A stretch of 64,000 bases of DNA, taken from contig NC_073692.1 in assembly GCF_029784155.1 (NCBI RefSeq), positions 330,479,920 through 330,543,919 of the forward strand, given 5' to 3'. The translations under genes and the position numbers were made by a program. Position 1 is the stretch's first letter. Every line of letters starts with the position of its first letter. The notes under the pieces were generated by a model, which was given only the letters and a program-made list of their open reading frames with translations, made no database searches and was not told the DNA's origin. Source of the DNA: Uranotaenia lowii (lineage: Eukaryota; Arthropoda; Insecta; Diptera; Culicidae). This document shows, in pieces, positions 44,433 to 55,797 of this stretch.

Positions 44433-47400
44433 TCACTAATCACTAATCGTACTTCCACAGCCAGAACTTATGTCTGAGTCCCAAAGAACAATAAAAGTTA
44501 ATTATTGTTCTTCTTGTCTTTGTTCATGCTATTAACCATTTTAACATAAAAACATTAAAATGATCAAAAACATAAAGTGGTTGGGCCTACCATGGAGCAG
44601 AGAACGCAGAGACATCTGGAACACAGGAACTGGAAGAAACGTGGACCACCAGTACCATACGTTTCGAATGGGCAAATCGTTGGAAGCATGCTAAGAAAAA
44701 TGCTCCTTTATGGAAGAACCATGCGTTTTGTAAAGTAGCTCCACTAATTGCAAGGACCATTCATCAGTGGTTGGAAATGATTTATTTTGTACATGGAAAT
44801 CACAAAAAAATTAAGAACAGAGACATTTTATAGAATGGGATGTAATAAATATAATGATTTAAAAATTCTAAGAATTATTATTCTTCGTTCAATTGTTTTG
44901 AATTTCAATGTACAATCATTTCTGGTCATCGACCAAGGATAAAGCGCCTTTACTCGCTCTTGAAAATATAAAGAGAAACGGAAAATATTAAAAGAACATA
45001 AAACCTTTCGAGTCCGGTTTAGAACTCGAAAAGTTTTTTTTTTAAGAATTTTAAAATCTATATATATAAAAATGAATGTTTGTCTGTCTGTCTGTTCCCT
45101 ATAGACTCGGAAACTACTGAACCGATCATCGTCAAAATTGGCATCTGAGGGTTTTTGAGGCCGGGGATGGTTTCTGTAATAGTCAAAACTCCATCCGACT
45201 TAAGGAAGGAGAGGCTTCCATACAAAATTTGTAGTTTTTCGAAACAAATTAAAGTCATGACATCCATTTTCTTGAGATTTTTTTTTCCTTTGGGCGGTTT
45301 GTTTTTCGTCTCTATGGTAGAGGCGTCGAGAGCCAACGTCGCCAAAGGAAAGTAACCCAGGCATAGCATACTGATCAGTAGGAATATTTTGGCGCGTATT
45401 TCTCAACCAAGCATATTTTCTTTGAGGTGTTTGTTTTTCGTCTCCATGGGCGAGCAAACGTCGTCGCAAGAGGATAGTAACCGAAGCACACTGTTCATTG
45501 ATTGCTGGAAAATTTAACAATAAGGGGCCTGTTTCTCAAACACGTGGGGCGATATGCAACCTAGATGTGTTTTTTCTTGCTTATTTGATTTGTACACAGC
45601 ACGTGGTAATAAATGACGCCTAGATGTGACACGGATTGGTATTTTATCAATCGAATCAAAACCAATTGAAAGATTTGCAAAAATACTTCCATATTTAGTT
45701 CGTGTTAATGTAGGTATCATTCGACTTTTCATTCAAGGAACATTAGAACATGTTTAAACGTTCAACTTTTTCCGTTAAAAAAAATTAAAAATTATGTTTT
45801 CTTCTAGAAATTGTTACTTCGGCCCGAATAAACAACTGAAACGAATTTAGAAATGAAAATGGGAGCTTTTTTTTTTAATTAATTCTGAAAAAAACCATCG
45901 TACTTTTTGCTTACATACCAATTCAAGTACGTACTTAACATGAAAAGTGTTTTTGTGTTACATGGCTGCATAAAAGAGACTTTTGATCCGCTTCGTTTTT
46001 GAAAAGCGAGACTTTAGAACTGATATTCAACTGGACGCAAAAATTTTAAGAGAACACACGGTGGGGCAAGGGCAAACGTCGAACTTTTAACAAATTCATC
46101 TTCAAAATGATTCAATAAGATTCAATGGAAAGACCAGAAGGGGTATTCCGAATGTTGAAACTGCAGCGGATATTGAAAATTCTTAAATGTCTTTGTAAAT
46201 GAAGGTCATTCCCTTTGAACAGCATTCGTTAAAAGTGGAGTAACAAACATAAATTTATATTGCAGGAATACTGCAGATATATCAGTGAAACTTGATAGAA
46301 CAAAAAACAGGAATTCGTATTAAATCCATTTTAAAGCCATTACTCTGACGCATCTGTAAATAAGCTTTGCATTGACACTTGCCCCAATATACGGGACAAA
46401 TGTAAACCTAGAAATTTGTTTTTGCCTACATTTTTGAATATTTGACTTTCAAAGAGAAAATAAAAAAAAACGCTGAGAACTTATTTAGTGATGCAACTGA
46501 TAGTTTTTTCAAATATTTATATGTTTACCGTAATAAATTAATTTAAAAAAAAAAGAAGTTTGCACTGTATTTAATACATAACTAATTTAATATATTTTTC
46601 ATTACCATGATAAGTGCTGTTTGGGTATCGAGCCTGTTAAATTTGCCTACCTTCTTCAAGCAGTGGGGGACAAAATTGAAAAAGATGGGAGAGCTCCCAA
46701 AAGTTTTTTTTGGGTACAGAGTACAAATTTCAGATCTTGAAAAACGAGTTTAGAGTTCAAGTTTCAGTAAATAATATATACCACCGTTGAATTGCAATTC
46801 AGAACTGCAGCTGCAGCTCTCATTTCAAAGTTGTTGGTTCTGAAGTATGATGAGGTTTGATTTAAAAATATGCTCTCTAAAATCTAAATTTGAATAAATT
46901 TTTACAAATTACATTTATTTCCGGAAGGTGTAGCAAAGCACAACGGGTCAGCTAGTTATAAAATAAAAAAATCATCAAATCTAACAATTGAAGTGCTAGA
47001 AAAACAATCTTCGGCCAAGCAAACAACAAGTAAAAGTAAAACGTTATCATGTAAAAACATAAAATTTTCACAAAGAAACGATCTCACCAAAGTTTATCAA
47101 AAGATGCTAGGTTTCCGCCGTTGTTATCTCCCAGTTTGTTTTGATTCTGGTAATCTTGAATTGGGTTGCAACAGAATATTTTCAGTAATACATTTTCATC
47201 CTAACCACCGCACTTCCGTTGTTTTCCATAAAATTGCTGTCAATCGCAGCAACCGATCCATTCCAACAACAGTTCCATTCTTCTGTCAGGCAGCTCTAAG
47301 GCCGCCCCCTCTTCCTCAAACCTTTTTAACATCACGGAGAACTCATAAGCTTTCTGCTTACATTGGATGATGATATCTTCCGGACATATTTATTTCAAAA

Positions 47401-48029
47401 TCGTCACGTCATCACTTCAACCAAAACCACCTTTTTCATTCTAAACTCAGAACTAGAACAAACAAATCTTAGAAACTTATTTCCATGGAAATTTCTTTCC
47501 AATAAGAGGCTCGGCCCTCGGAATGCCATTCTGCTTACTCGGAAGAATGTAAGCCAAATTAATGATCAAATTATTTCCCACACGATTTGGATTATCAAAC
47601 TAACGTATACTTTTTATCAACACTTTTTCACAGTAGCTGTACATTTAGTTACTTTCTTCCAGTTCAGCGATTGTTAGTATTACTTTTACAATTCTAGCTT
47701 TAGTACATGAGGAAAAAATCACTGAAAACTACAAATTTCATGAGCATTTATTTGTCTCTTCATCAGCACAAAACCACAATAATATATGATTTGACCATCA
47801 GCAGCCATCAATCTGGGACTCCAAATAAAATTCCATCACAATTTTACTTCACGACCGTCCACGGCCCTTCGGTAGTCACTTTCATTAAGTACACTGGCTT
47901 CCTACTATCCAGTGGTAGCTATTCGATGTAGGTACTTTAATTAATTTGTTTAAAATTCAATTTAAACAAAATTTTCGCGGACGGAGAAAAAACGCGTGTT
48001 GTTGGCACGAGGCATAGCCTACTTCCTCC
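44424..48029 (-). mobile_element. 3.6-kb insertion with heptamer tail inside BEL pol
   Basis: It lies between exact 25-base copies of pol sequence. Its left edge is a tandem heptamer, about four ACTAATC units beginning within the target copy. On the minus strand this reads as a (GATTAGT)n tail. A long duplication plus a repetitive tail indicates target-primed reverse transcription with the element in minus orientation. No LINE proteins were found. The body is AT-rich and contains a Helitron (45057-46955). After removing that, about 1.7 kb remain, which suggests a non-autonomous or 5'-truncated element. Confidence 0.7.
45057..46955 (+). mobile_element. Non-autonomous Helitron
   Basis: It starts TCTATATATATAAAAATGAA followed by repeated GTCTGTCT and ends ACGGGTCAGCTAG. 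It sits between A and T (AAAA|TC...CTAG|TTA) with no target duplication. This TC start and CTAG end match the insect Helitron form I know. Within it, near 45290-45510, two diverged direct units share GTTTGTTTTTCGTCTC, CGTCG and AGTAACC words. No Rep/helicase frame is present, so mobility would depend on another copy. Confidence 0.8.
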
Positions 48030-48054
48030 GTGCACTAAGACCGACTGTTTCACT
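48030..48054. repeat. 25-bp target duplication, right copy
   Basis: Exact copy of 44399-44423, in the pol reading frame that continues from here. Confidence 0.93.
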
Positions 48055-50430
48055 TACAAAATCAACTGGGATCGGCTAGGACGTGAGCTGCTGGAAGGCA
48101 ATCGTTGCCCTACGAAACGTGAGGTACTCCGCACCCTGATGACCATCTACGATCCTCTAGGTCTCATCGCGCACTTCCTAATGTTTCTCAAGGTACTGTT
48201 ACAGGAGATCTGGCGGACCCGAGTAGGCTGGGACGAAAACATCGACGATAAGTGCTTCGAAAAGTGGCGAAAATGGCTGCATCTTCTTCCGGACGTTGAG
48301 AACGTCAGTATTCCGCGGTGCTACAGGATGTCTTCATCGATCGGTCATCACACCGAGATCCAGTTGCACACCTTTGTCGACGCTAATGAAAATGGCACGG
48401 CGGCAGCTGTCTATCTCCGATTCGTGGAAGGCGACAACATCGAATGCAGTCTCGTCACCGCTAAGAGTCGTGTAGCACCACTCAAGTATCTCTCGATTCC
48501 GAGGCTCGAACTTCAAGCGGCAGTAATTGGAGCCAGATTAGCTGCGTTTGTCATGCAGGGACTATCGATCAAGGTTGCCCGTCGAGTTTTTTGGTCAGAC
48601 TCCCGCAACGTTATCGCCTGGATACGTGCCGACCACCGCAAATACAACGCATTCGTCGCCGCGAGAGTCAGCGAAATCCTAGATCTCACGAGCGTATCGA
48701 GCTGGAAGTGGGTCCCAACGAAGTGGAACGTGGCGGACGAAGGCACGAAGTGGCAGTGTCAACCCTCCCTTACGAACGACAGCAGATGGTTCAAAGCACC
48801 AGAATTCCTGTGGCAAGCAGAAAAAGAATGGCCAGATACCCCGGAAAAACTGACAGAACCGGTGGAAGAGCTGCGAGCGTGCGTCAACGCGCACTTCCAA
48901 GCGGAAAGCGAGATCATCCCCGTTAAAGATTTCTCAACCTGGAGACGATTGGTAAACACAACCGCCTACGTTTTTCGGTATCTACGCCAGCTTCGACCAA
49001 AGAAATTCACCCGCACCATCGAAATCCTTTCGAGCGAGGAGATACACCAAGCTGAGGACTACCTTCTCCGCACAGCACAGCAAGACGTCTTCCGAACCGA
49101 GCTAAACATTCTCCGACGCGACGACCGCAACGCAACGATTCCCAAGCAAAGTCAGCTGTACAAGCTCAACCCGTTCATCGATGAAAAAGGATTGCTGCGC
49201 ATGCACGGCAGGACTGGAGCGTGCAAGTTTCTAGCAGTGGAAATCGCCAACCCTATAATCCTTCCGCGTGATCATCCGATAACGAATCTCATCGTTGAAA
49301 GCTACCACCAGAAGTTTCATCATCAAAACCACGAGTCAGTCATCAACGAAGTTCGCCAGAAATACTGCATCAGTTGTCTACGCAGAGTATACGCGAAGGT
49401 CAGGTCCAACTGTCAACGCTGCAAGCTGCGGGAAGCCCGTCCCCGTTCTCCAGCAATGGCTGACCTACCAAAGTGTCGACTAGCAGCTTTCGTTCGACCG
49501 TTCACACATACCGGCATCGACTATTTTGGACCGATGGAAGTGGCTATAGGGAGAAGGGTTGAAAAAAGGTGGGGGGTTCTGTTAACTTGTCTCACTATTC
49601 GCGGGGTCTACCTTGATTTAGCTAGCTCTTTAACAACAAGCTCGTGCATAATGGTGATCCGCAACTTCATTGTGCGACGAGGAACACCTTCCGTTTTCTA
49701 CAGCGACAGAGGAACTAACTTCATCGGAGCCGATCGGGAGTTGAAGCAAGCCCTGCAAGACGTCGACCAGCACAAGATGGCTCAGGAGTTTGTTTCGGCG
49801 ACCACCACTTGGTGTTTTAATCCACCGGCAGCTCCCCATATGGGGGGGAGCTGGGAACGACTCGTGCAGTCCGTCAAGCGCACCTTAGTGGAACTGCAGC
49901 TACCCCATCGCCCGAAGGAGGAAGAACTGAGGAGTGCTCTGGTCGAGATCGAAGGCATCATCAACGCACGGCCGCTTACCCACGTACCCATCGAAGACGA
50001 TGCCGCACCAGCGCTCACACCGAACCATTGGCTGCTGGGCAGTTCCGACGGATTCAAACCATGGACCGAACTGGAAGTCAACTCCATCGCTTTGAGTCGA
50101 GGTTGGCATCTATCGCAGCAGATCGCGAACCACTTCTGGAAAAGATGGCTGCGGGAGTACCTGCCGGAGATCACCAGGCGTTCTAAGTGGCATGAGAACG
50201 TACCACCGATCAAAGAAGGCGACATCGTGGTCATCGTCGACTCGGAGCTGCCAAGGAATTGCTGGCCCAAGGGACGAGTTATCGGAACGGTAAATCGAGA
50301 CGGGCAGGTGCGTACGGTAACAATAAAGACGGCGAAAGGTGTCTACGAGAGACCGGCTGTAAAGGTTGCAGTGATAGACGTAAGAGCTAAGAAGGAGTTT
50401 GCTGACTCAGAGGCGGAGTCAGCAAACTAG
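48055..50430 (+). CDS. BEL/Pao pol, C-terminal part (RNase H, integrase, DUF5641)
   Basis: This continues the pol frame after the insertion; the first ATG in it is at 48139 but the frame is open from the target copy. In order it shows the Pao-type connection (TIYDPLGLIAHF), RNase H-like region (TFVDANENG, VFWSDSRNV), the zinc-binding HHCC module of integrase (HQKFHHQNH ... CQRC), the integrase core with THTGIDYFGP, YSDRGTNF and HMGGSWERLVQSVK, and a C-terminal DUF5641-like domain (WHLSQQIANHFWKRW). The stop TAG at 50428-50430 lies just before the polypurine tract. Alone this part has no start of its own. No additional stop was noticed. Confidence 0.93.
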   Translation, partial: YKINWDRLGRELLEGNRCPTKREVLRTLMTIYDPLGLIAHFLMFLKVLLQEIWRTRVGWDENIDDKCFEKWRKWLHLLPDVENVSIPRCYRMSSSIGHHTEIQLHTFVDANENGTAAAVYLRFVEGDNIECSLVTAKSRVAPLKYLSIPRLELQAAVIGARLAAFVMQGLSIKVARRVFWSDSRNVIAWIRADHRKYNAFVAARVSEILDLTSVSSWKWVPTKWNVADEGTKWQCQPSLTNDSRWFKAPEFLWQAEKEWPDTPEKLTEPVEELRACVNAHFQAESEIIPVKDFSTWRRLVNTTAYVFRYLRQLRPKKFTRTIEILSSEEIHQAEDYLLRTAQQDVFRTELNILRRDDRNATIPKQSQLYKLNPFIDEKGLLRMHGRTGACKFLAVEIANPIILPRDHPITNLIVESYHQKFHHQNHESVINEVRQKYCISCLRRVYAKVRSNCQRCKLREARPRSPAMADLPKCRLAAFVRPFTHTGIDYFGPMEVAIGRRVEKRWGVLLTCLTIRGVYLDLASSLTTSSCIMVIRNFIVRRGTPSVFYSDRGTNFIGADRELKQALQDVDQHKMAQEFVSATTTWCFNPPAAPHMGGSWERLVQSVKRTLVELQLPHRPKEEELRSALVEIEGIINARPLTHVPIEDDAAPALTPNHWLLGSSDGFKPWTELEVNSIALSRGWHLSQQIANHFWKRWLREYLPEITRRSKWHENVPPIKEGDIVVIVDSELPRNCWPKGRVIGTVNRDGQVRTVTIKTAKGVYERPAVKVAVIDVRAKKEFADSEAESAN

Positions 50431-50437
50431 GGGGGAG
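50431..50437 (+). promoter_or_regulatory. Polypurine tract
   Basis: GGGGGAG, with an extra G inside the preceding stop codon, directly abuts the TGTCACTG start of the 3' LTR. This is the primer position for plus-strand DNA synthesis in LTR elements. Confidence 0.88.
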
Positions 50438-51263
50438 TGTCACTGAACTGACTTTCGATACCGAAAGTGCCATTGAACGCACTCGCGCAATGACAGCAGG
50501 AGAATTCGAAGATGCGTTCGAATGTGTAGGTGAGAAGTGAGTTCAGGAGTATAGGCGGGAAAATAAAAGCGAGATAGATTAGTAAACAAAACAAAGATTG
50601 TTGAATTCAAGTATTGTAGTTTGGTGATCCGAAGCTAATTAGTGCACAGTGGTTATTGTGAAATTCAAATACTTACCCTAAATTAAAGTGCTAAGGTAGG
50701 CCTGGAATTAGATTGGAATTGTGCAACATAAGTTCTAACATAAAATCTATCTCTGTCTAGGCAATTGCAAGTACTTATTAGTACGGAAGGGTGCGAAGTG
50801 AAACTGCGCAGGAAAGTTGAACCCAGGTAGGCTTTGCTTAGATATGAAAAATGATTATTCCTAATGTGCGACCGTTCGATTTAGGTCACAATACCACGCA
50901 GCGAAGCGTTTTAAGTTCGGAATCGCCAGACCAATTAAACTCCAACTAAGGTGAGAAATCGATAGAGAAAGTTGATTTATCTCTAACCTAGGTCTTTAAG
51001 GTGTAGGACTAGTGGAAAGCGAAAGGCTGAAATCAAGGCAGAAGGAAGCGAAAGGCTGAAATCGAGGCAGAAGGAAACGTATAGAGAGTTCACTAAACGT
51101 AAGATTGAGAATTGTAAAGATTATTCCTATATTTAATCAATATTGAAATCGTAGGAATTTAAAACGTGTCCCGGTAGAGCTTCGAACGGACAAATAAAAG
51201 GGAACGTTACGAATTTGAAAACGAACTTTCATTGTTACCGCGATCCGGAAGTAACAATTTACA
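50438..51263 (+). repeat. 3' LTR of the BEL element
   Basis: 826 bases, TG...CA. It is 35 bases longer than the 5' LTR: a 5-base insertion near 51001 and a 30-base tandem duplication of the GAAAGGCTGAAATC..GGCAGAAG block near 51019-51075. It is otherwise nearly identical, which implies a recent insertion. Confidence 0.93.
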
Positions 51264-51427
51264 TCCGTCAAACAAAACACCAGAAACATAATGTATGAGC
51301 ATGTGTTAATTCTTTGAATTCTACAAACAGACCTAGATTATTTTGTTATTGCTTTGTTTGATGAATCTACGCCTCCCGTTTAGTGCAATCATGATCATGA
51401 ATGATAAATGAAAAATAAAATCACCTC

Positions 51428-51495
51428 CACCAGGAATCGAACTCGAGCCTACTGATTACCTCTCCAACATCTAACCAATAGGCCAAATCGTCAGA
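51428..51495 (-). promoter_or_regulatory. tRNA-like module in right foldback arm
   Basis: On the minus strand it reads TTGGCCTATTGGTTAGATG then CTCGAGTTCGATTCCTGG. It matches the left-arm module with several substitutions and keeps a better A-box-like TGGTTAGA. Confidence 0.6.
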
Positions 51496-51841
51496 CGATA
51501 CAAGTTAAGCTGTAGCTCTATCACTCAGTTGACTTCATCGAGTTGAATTCGCTGCTAGATTCCCCGGCAGAAAACGCTCATTATGCCTTCATTGATGGTG
51601 CTCATACTGCCTCGGGGGGTTTCTCATTATGCCTCTACAGTGACTGGTTTTCAGCTTTCGGCAAAAATTTTTAAAATGCATTTTAAACATTTTTATCTAC
51701 TTTTTCAAGTTTCATCCAATTAGGCAATAGACTATTTGAGTGTCTGAACACGAAACAATGATGTAATTCACATATTACAGCTGTTCTCTATGATTAAATA
51801 AGCATTTTCCTTAAGGTGGCCATTATGCCCTCATCTCCCCT

Positions 51842-52510
51842 ATCTAAATTGAATTAAGAAAATCCATAAAATCAGTGAAAACAAAATTATAGAATAAAGA
51901 ATGTTAACTGTAATTTTGATAAAGTTAGCTTAAAAACCTGAGAAATTAGGATTTTTCTGTGATTTTGACAACCTTCTACATAATTGCTTTCTGTATTATT
52001 CAATGATCTTATAGGGAACATCAAATTATAAAGTACTTTTTTACCATTTGTAGACCGGGTCTTCAAGGACAAAATTTGAATTGAGAAAAAACTTTTTAAA
52101 AGTGTGCACAGAAAAAAGGATTTCAAGTCTTTGAATTTCAATAAAGATTCAACGTCCAAGATATATTTTCTCACTTTAAGCTTCTTAAAACTTAAATTGA
52201 AGTGATGACGAATTGTAACAACAGTTTGTACTGAAAAGGGTTTTTCCTAGAAAATGGTTCAAATCCTTTTACAAACTACAGAAAAACCATCAAAATTTTT
52301 CCTTTCGTATAAAAAAAGAAAGAAAATTATGTTTCTGTTAGAAGAATAAATATTCGTGATTTCGGCTGATATTATGCACCTTGTTTTTTTTTTAAAGGTT
52401 GGATTTTCCTATGTCTTTAAACGTATGAATTTGTTTTATTTTTTTTCTTTCAGTTATGTTTTCGTCAAAAAATCGTCGTTATTAAAAATGACGTAAAGCT
52501 CCACTAACTA
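51842..52510. other. Intron DNA without recognised features
   Basis: AT-rich; nothing recognised. Confidence 0.45.
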
Positions 52511-53823
52511 CAGTAGTTTTTCGATTTTATCACGGTTCGATTTTATCAATACTCGTCAAATTCACGCTCGATTTTATCACGGTTATTGTTTTGATTTTAT
52601 CACGCTTTTTAGAAATCATTCAGAAGCCATTTGCAGGCCCTTAATTTTCGTTCAAAAGCATAGAGCGTCTTTGTTCATGATATTTTTTTATGGTTTATAT
52701 GTTATAGTATATAGGTATTCAATAATATGAACATGCCATTGAACTGCTTACTTTGGCAGTTTAGTGTTTAAAATCGTCATTTGGATTTTTAAAACACTTG
52801 TAATAATCGACATATCTAAGTATTTTAACGTCACGTTAATACTAGTGTTGTTATTTGTGCTTGGTTAGCCGCTCTAAAAACGTGAACTTTTTTGGATTTG
52901 CAAATCCTATAAAGATTTGGCTGATTTCTTTGTTTAATTTGTTTATTTGAAAGGGTGGTGTGCTCGATTCTAATTGGACAGCCTTTAGTATTGTCCTTCA
53001 ATCTTTTTGTATTTTCATTTGAAAATAACGAACTTATAAAAAACTAACTAAATTATGCTCGATTTGTGAAAATCGGACCATCTGGAGGAACAAAACCGGC
53101 TTTCAGAGCATATTTTTCATATAAAATTTTACAAAAAATCAAATGACGTGTATTCAGTAATTCACTCATTCGCGCTGTTGTAACTCAGCTAGATTTCAAC
53201 CGATTTCTTCAAAATTTAGAGTTTCAAAATCGTCTAATCATTTTCAAAGAAAGTCTCATTTTTATGTCAGAGAATGTCAAAGTTTTCTCGTAAAAGTAAA
53301 AATTTCCCTTTTTTGTGACGTGAATTCACTCATTTGCGGTGTTTTTGTTCGCTTGTTAAAACAACTACATTGGATAAAAACAAATTCTTTTTTCTACAAA
53401 ATGAGGCAGTGTTTTTTGGCTTCAAAACGTATTAAAAAAAATTTCAAAACAAATTCATCCATATATTTTGATAAATTATTTTGTAAAAGTTGTCAAAATA
53501 ACCACTTTTTTCAACGAAAAAATAGATTTTCAAAATCATATAAAAAATGTGTAAATTTTTTTTTCTCTTTTTTCCGTTGGTTTTGTGTGATTTGAATTAT
53601 CAAAATTATAGACAAGTTTGAGATTTTTTGAAACGCGAATAGATAAAAATCACTTTTGTGCGGTACAAGCGCGTGGAATGTGTCATAAGAGATAACGACT
53701 GTTAAATTTCCATAAAAACTGAGATTGAAGACAATAAAAATACTTTTTTCCACTTTAATTTCAAGCTTCCCCATATTCACGGTACAAACTTTTTTTGACC
53801 GTGATAAAATCGAAAAACTACTG
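52511..53823. mobile_element. MITE with CAGTAGTTTTTCGATTTTAT ends
   Basis: The left end CAGTAGTTTTTCGATTTTAT and its inverted copy at the right match over about 24 bases and both run into CACGG. The outer flank is TA on the left and CA on the right. CAGTA starts and TA targets suggest a pogo-like family, but the right flank is not clean. The interior is AT-rich. Open frames at 53320-53595 and on the minus strand at 53511-53780 have no recognised domain. Confidence 0.72.
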
Positions 53824-55407
53824 CATTGCTAATGCTATTTTTAGTGCGGCGCGCCGAAAAGATATCAAATTCAAATTGGCCCGTTGCTTCAAAAGGTTGC
53901 TCACCCCTGTTCTACAGTATTATAGAATAAGGACTGTATTCGAAAAAAAAAATGCAACTTTTTTAATTTGTGGTTAACTTTTGAGTTGATTGATGAAAAT
54001 TGATGAAATTTTCAGTGATACTATCTAGTTTCGTGATGTTTACATGTGCGAAATTTTGTGATGATCTGTCAGATAGTTTTAGATATAGCGTCTAATGAAT
54101 AAGTATATTGACTAAAATGTTTGGGCAACGTATGCGCCATCTATTTTGCACACCATGAACAGCCGTTTTCTAAATCAAAGCTATTTTTGTTGACGTTCTT
54201 CATTTACTGTAGCTTAATAACTCAAAATTTTCTATTTTATCGAAGTTATGACGAATTTAGCAGATTGTCCATCTTCTGCAAGAAAACAAAATTATTTTCT
54301 TTTTATCACTCCATCACAGTTTTCGCTTGATGGCACATTTCCAGATCCAACCAAAACAGAGTATTAACTTTCAGAAACCTTTTAAAGTCGTATGGGAGAA
54401 AAACGGTCGCTTTTGTAGGAAGTTTTTGGTATATTTGGCCGTTAATTGTGCCAATTGTTAAGTACCACTTATCGATTTGTATCTTCCTAGATCGTCAGAA
54501 AAATTTAGTACCTACTAGACTTTTTTTTTAATTTTTGTTCTCGTTCTCCTCCGGAATATTCAGACTAGGCTTTTCAATGAAAAATTTCTGACTGGAGATC
54601 CCCTAGGTGCAAAGTTCGTGTAGATTTCCTTTACGAAATTTTTCAAAAATTTCACCCCGCTCTACCATTTTTCGCACGGTTTTACCACTATATTTTATTT
54701 ATTTTATCGGTGGTCAGCTTTGTTATCATTAAGACATACATGAATTTTGAACGCATAGTTGATTTACAGCTGTTTTGGGCTCTCTCAATGGAACTTTCCA
54801 AGATTTTTCACGACCCTACCCATTAATTTCAGTCAATTTATTTATTCAATAGATGCTTTCTCAAAAATCACTAAATAGATCGCCACAATATTTTGCACAT
54901 GTAAACATTACATTTCAAGGTAGTGTCACGAAGAATTTCTTAAATTTTTATACATTCGTTCATAAGATATTCACAAACGAAAGTGTTGCATTTTTTTTTC
55001 GAATACAGTCTTTAAGGTTGGCGTCTATCTTATCACAGTTAGAGAATATAAGTTTCGTATCTCTGAAACATTCTGAAACATCCTAAACCTGTTTAATTCA
55101 AAATTACTGTCTTTAGTTGTTGTTAAACCGAATCAGTTTTCTTCTCTCATCAAAATATTTCAATGGTTGTGAGGTAGCACTTGGCTGTTTTAAGTGTAAT
55201 ATTCTAAGCACAGACAAAAAGTGTTCATGAAGGTCTTTCAATAATTGTATAAAGGGTTATATTTACAGCTGAAGAATCCACTAGTATTTCATCGAACGGT
55301 AAGATGGTCTACTCTTTAAAAAGTGCTGAACATGGCTTACAAGATAACTGTTTATGAGGACCATAAACCCTAATCTTCGCCCTTTTTTTCCTTCTCCACC
55401 TCCACAG
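53824..55407. other. End of the 25-kb calpain intron
   Basis: No element was recognised. The acceptor is a pyrimidine-rich run (CCTTTTTTTCCTTCTCCACCTCCACAG in pieces) ending at 55407. Confidence 0.5.
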
Positions 55408-55734
55408 TTGACCAAGGTAGCACCGGATTCTCGAAGGACGTGTGCCGCTCCATGGTGGCCATGCTGGACACCGATCAGTCCGGAAAGCTGGGCTTCGATG
55501 AGTTCCAGACGCTGCTGACCGATATCGCCAAGTGGAAGGCCGTCTTCAAGCTATACGATCAGGACCAAACTGGACGGCTAAGTGCCTTTGAGCTGCGCCA
55601 GGCCCTCAATTCGGCTGGCTACCATTTGAACAACCGGATCCTCAACGGACTGGTCCATCGATACGGATCCCGAGATGGATCGATAGCCTTCGATGATTTC
55701 ATCATGTGTGCCGTTAAAATCAAAACCATGATTG
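55408..55734 (+). CDS. CalpA: Calpain A, EF-hand exon
   Basis: A 327-base exon, entering with two bases that complete a Val codon (donor base G from 28635 or 30421) and leaving in phase 1 (ATTG|GTGAGT). It encodes most of the penta-EF-hand domain: a canonical calcium loop DTDQSGKLGFDE, a second loop DQDQTGRLSAFE, the helix RQALNSAGYHLNN, and a degenerate hand GSRDGSIAFDDF. It then gives the MCAVKIKTMI helix conserved in calpain large subunits. This domain binds calcium and mediates dimer-type contacts in the family. No lesions are seen. Confidence 0.95.
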
Positions 55735-55797
55735 GTGAGTTAGTTGTAGATTAGTTTGACTTCTATATTTCTAAATTATTTATTTCTCAATTTTAAG

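Larger units (their letters stand above)
35841..51263 (+). mobile_element. Complete BEL/Pao LTR retrotransposon, twice interrupted
   Basis: The element runs from TGTCACTGAACTG at 35841 to GTAACAATTTACA at 51263 and is flanked by an exact 5-base duplication TCCGT (35836-35840 and 51264-51268). Two LTRs, a gag-pol frame and a polypurine tract (GGGGGGAG, ending 50437) are present. It is interrupted by a 4098-base element in the 5' LTR and a 3606-base insertion in pol. Without them it would be about 7.7 kb, a normal length. Domain content (PHD finger, DUF1759-like gag, zinc-binding Cys/His, protease, YVDD reverse transcriptase, RNase H, integrase) defines the BEL/Pao group. Confidence 0.93.
34275..51839. 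mobile_element. Outer TA-flanked foldback element, split by a retrotransposon
   Basis: The left end GGGGACATGAGGGCATAA (34275) and, on the minus strand, the right end GGGGAGATGAGGGCATAA (51839) are inverted copies flanked by TA. The native element is only about 1.2 kb: left arm 34275-34338 plus 35252-35835, right arm 51264-51839. The rest is inserted DNA. Inner arm blocks also pair, e.g. CATCAATGAAGGCATAATG near 35586 with CATTATGCCTTCATTGATG near 51578. Each arm carries a tRNA-like module. No transposase is present. Confidence 0.82.
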
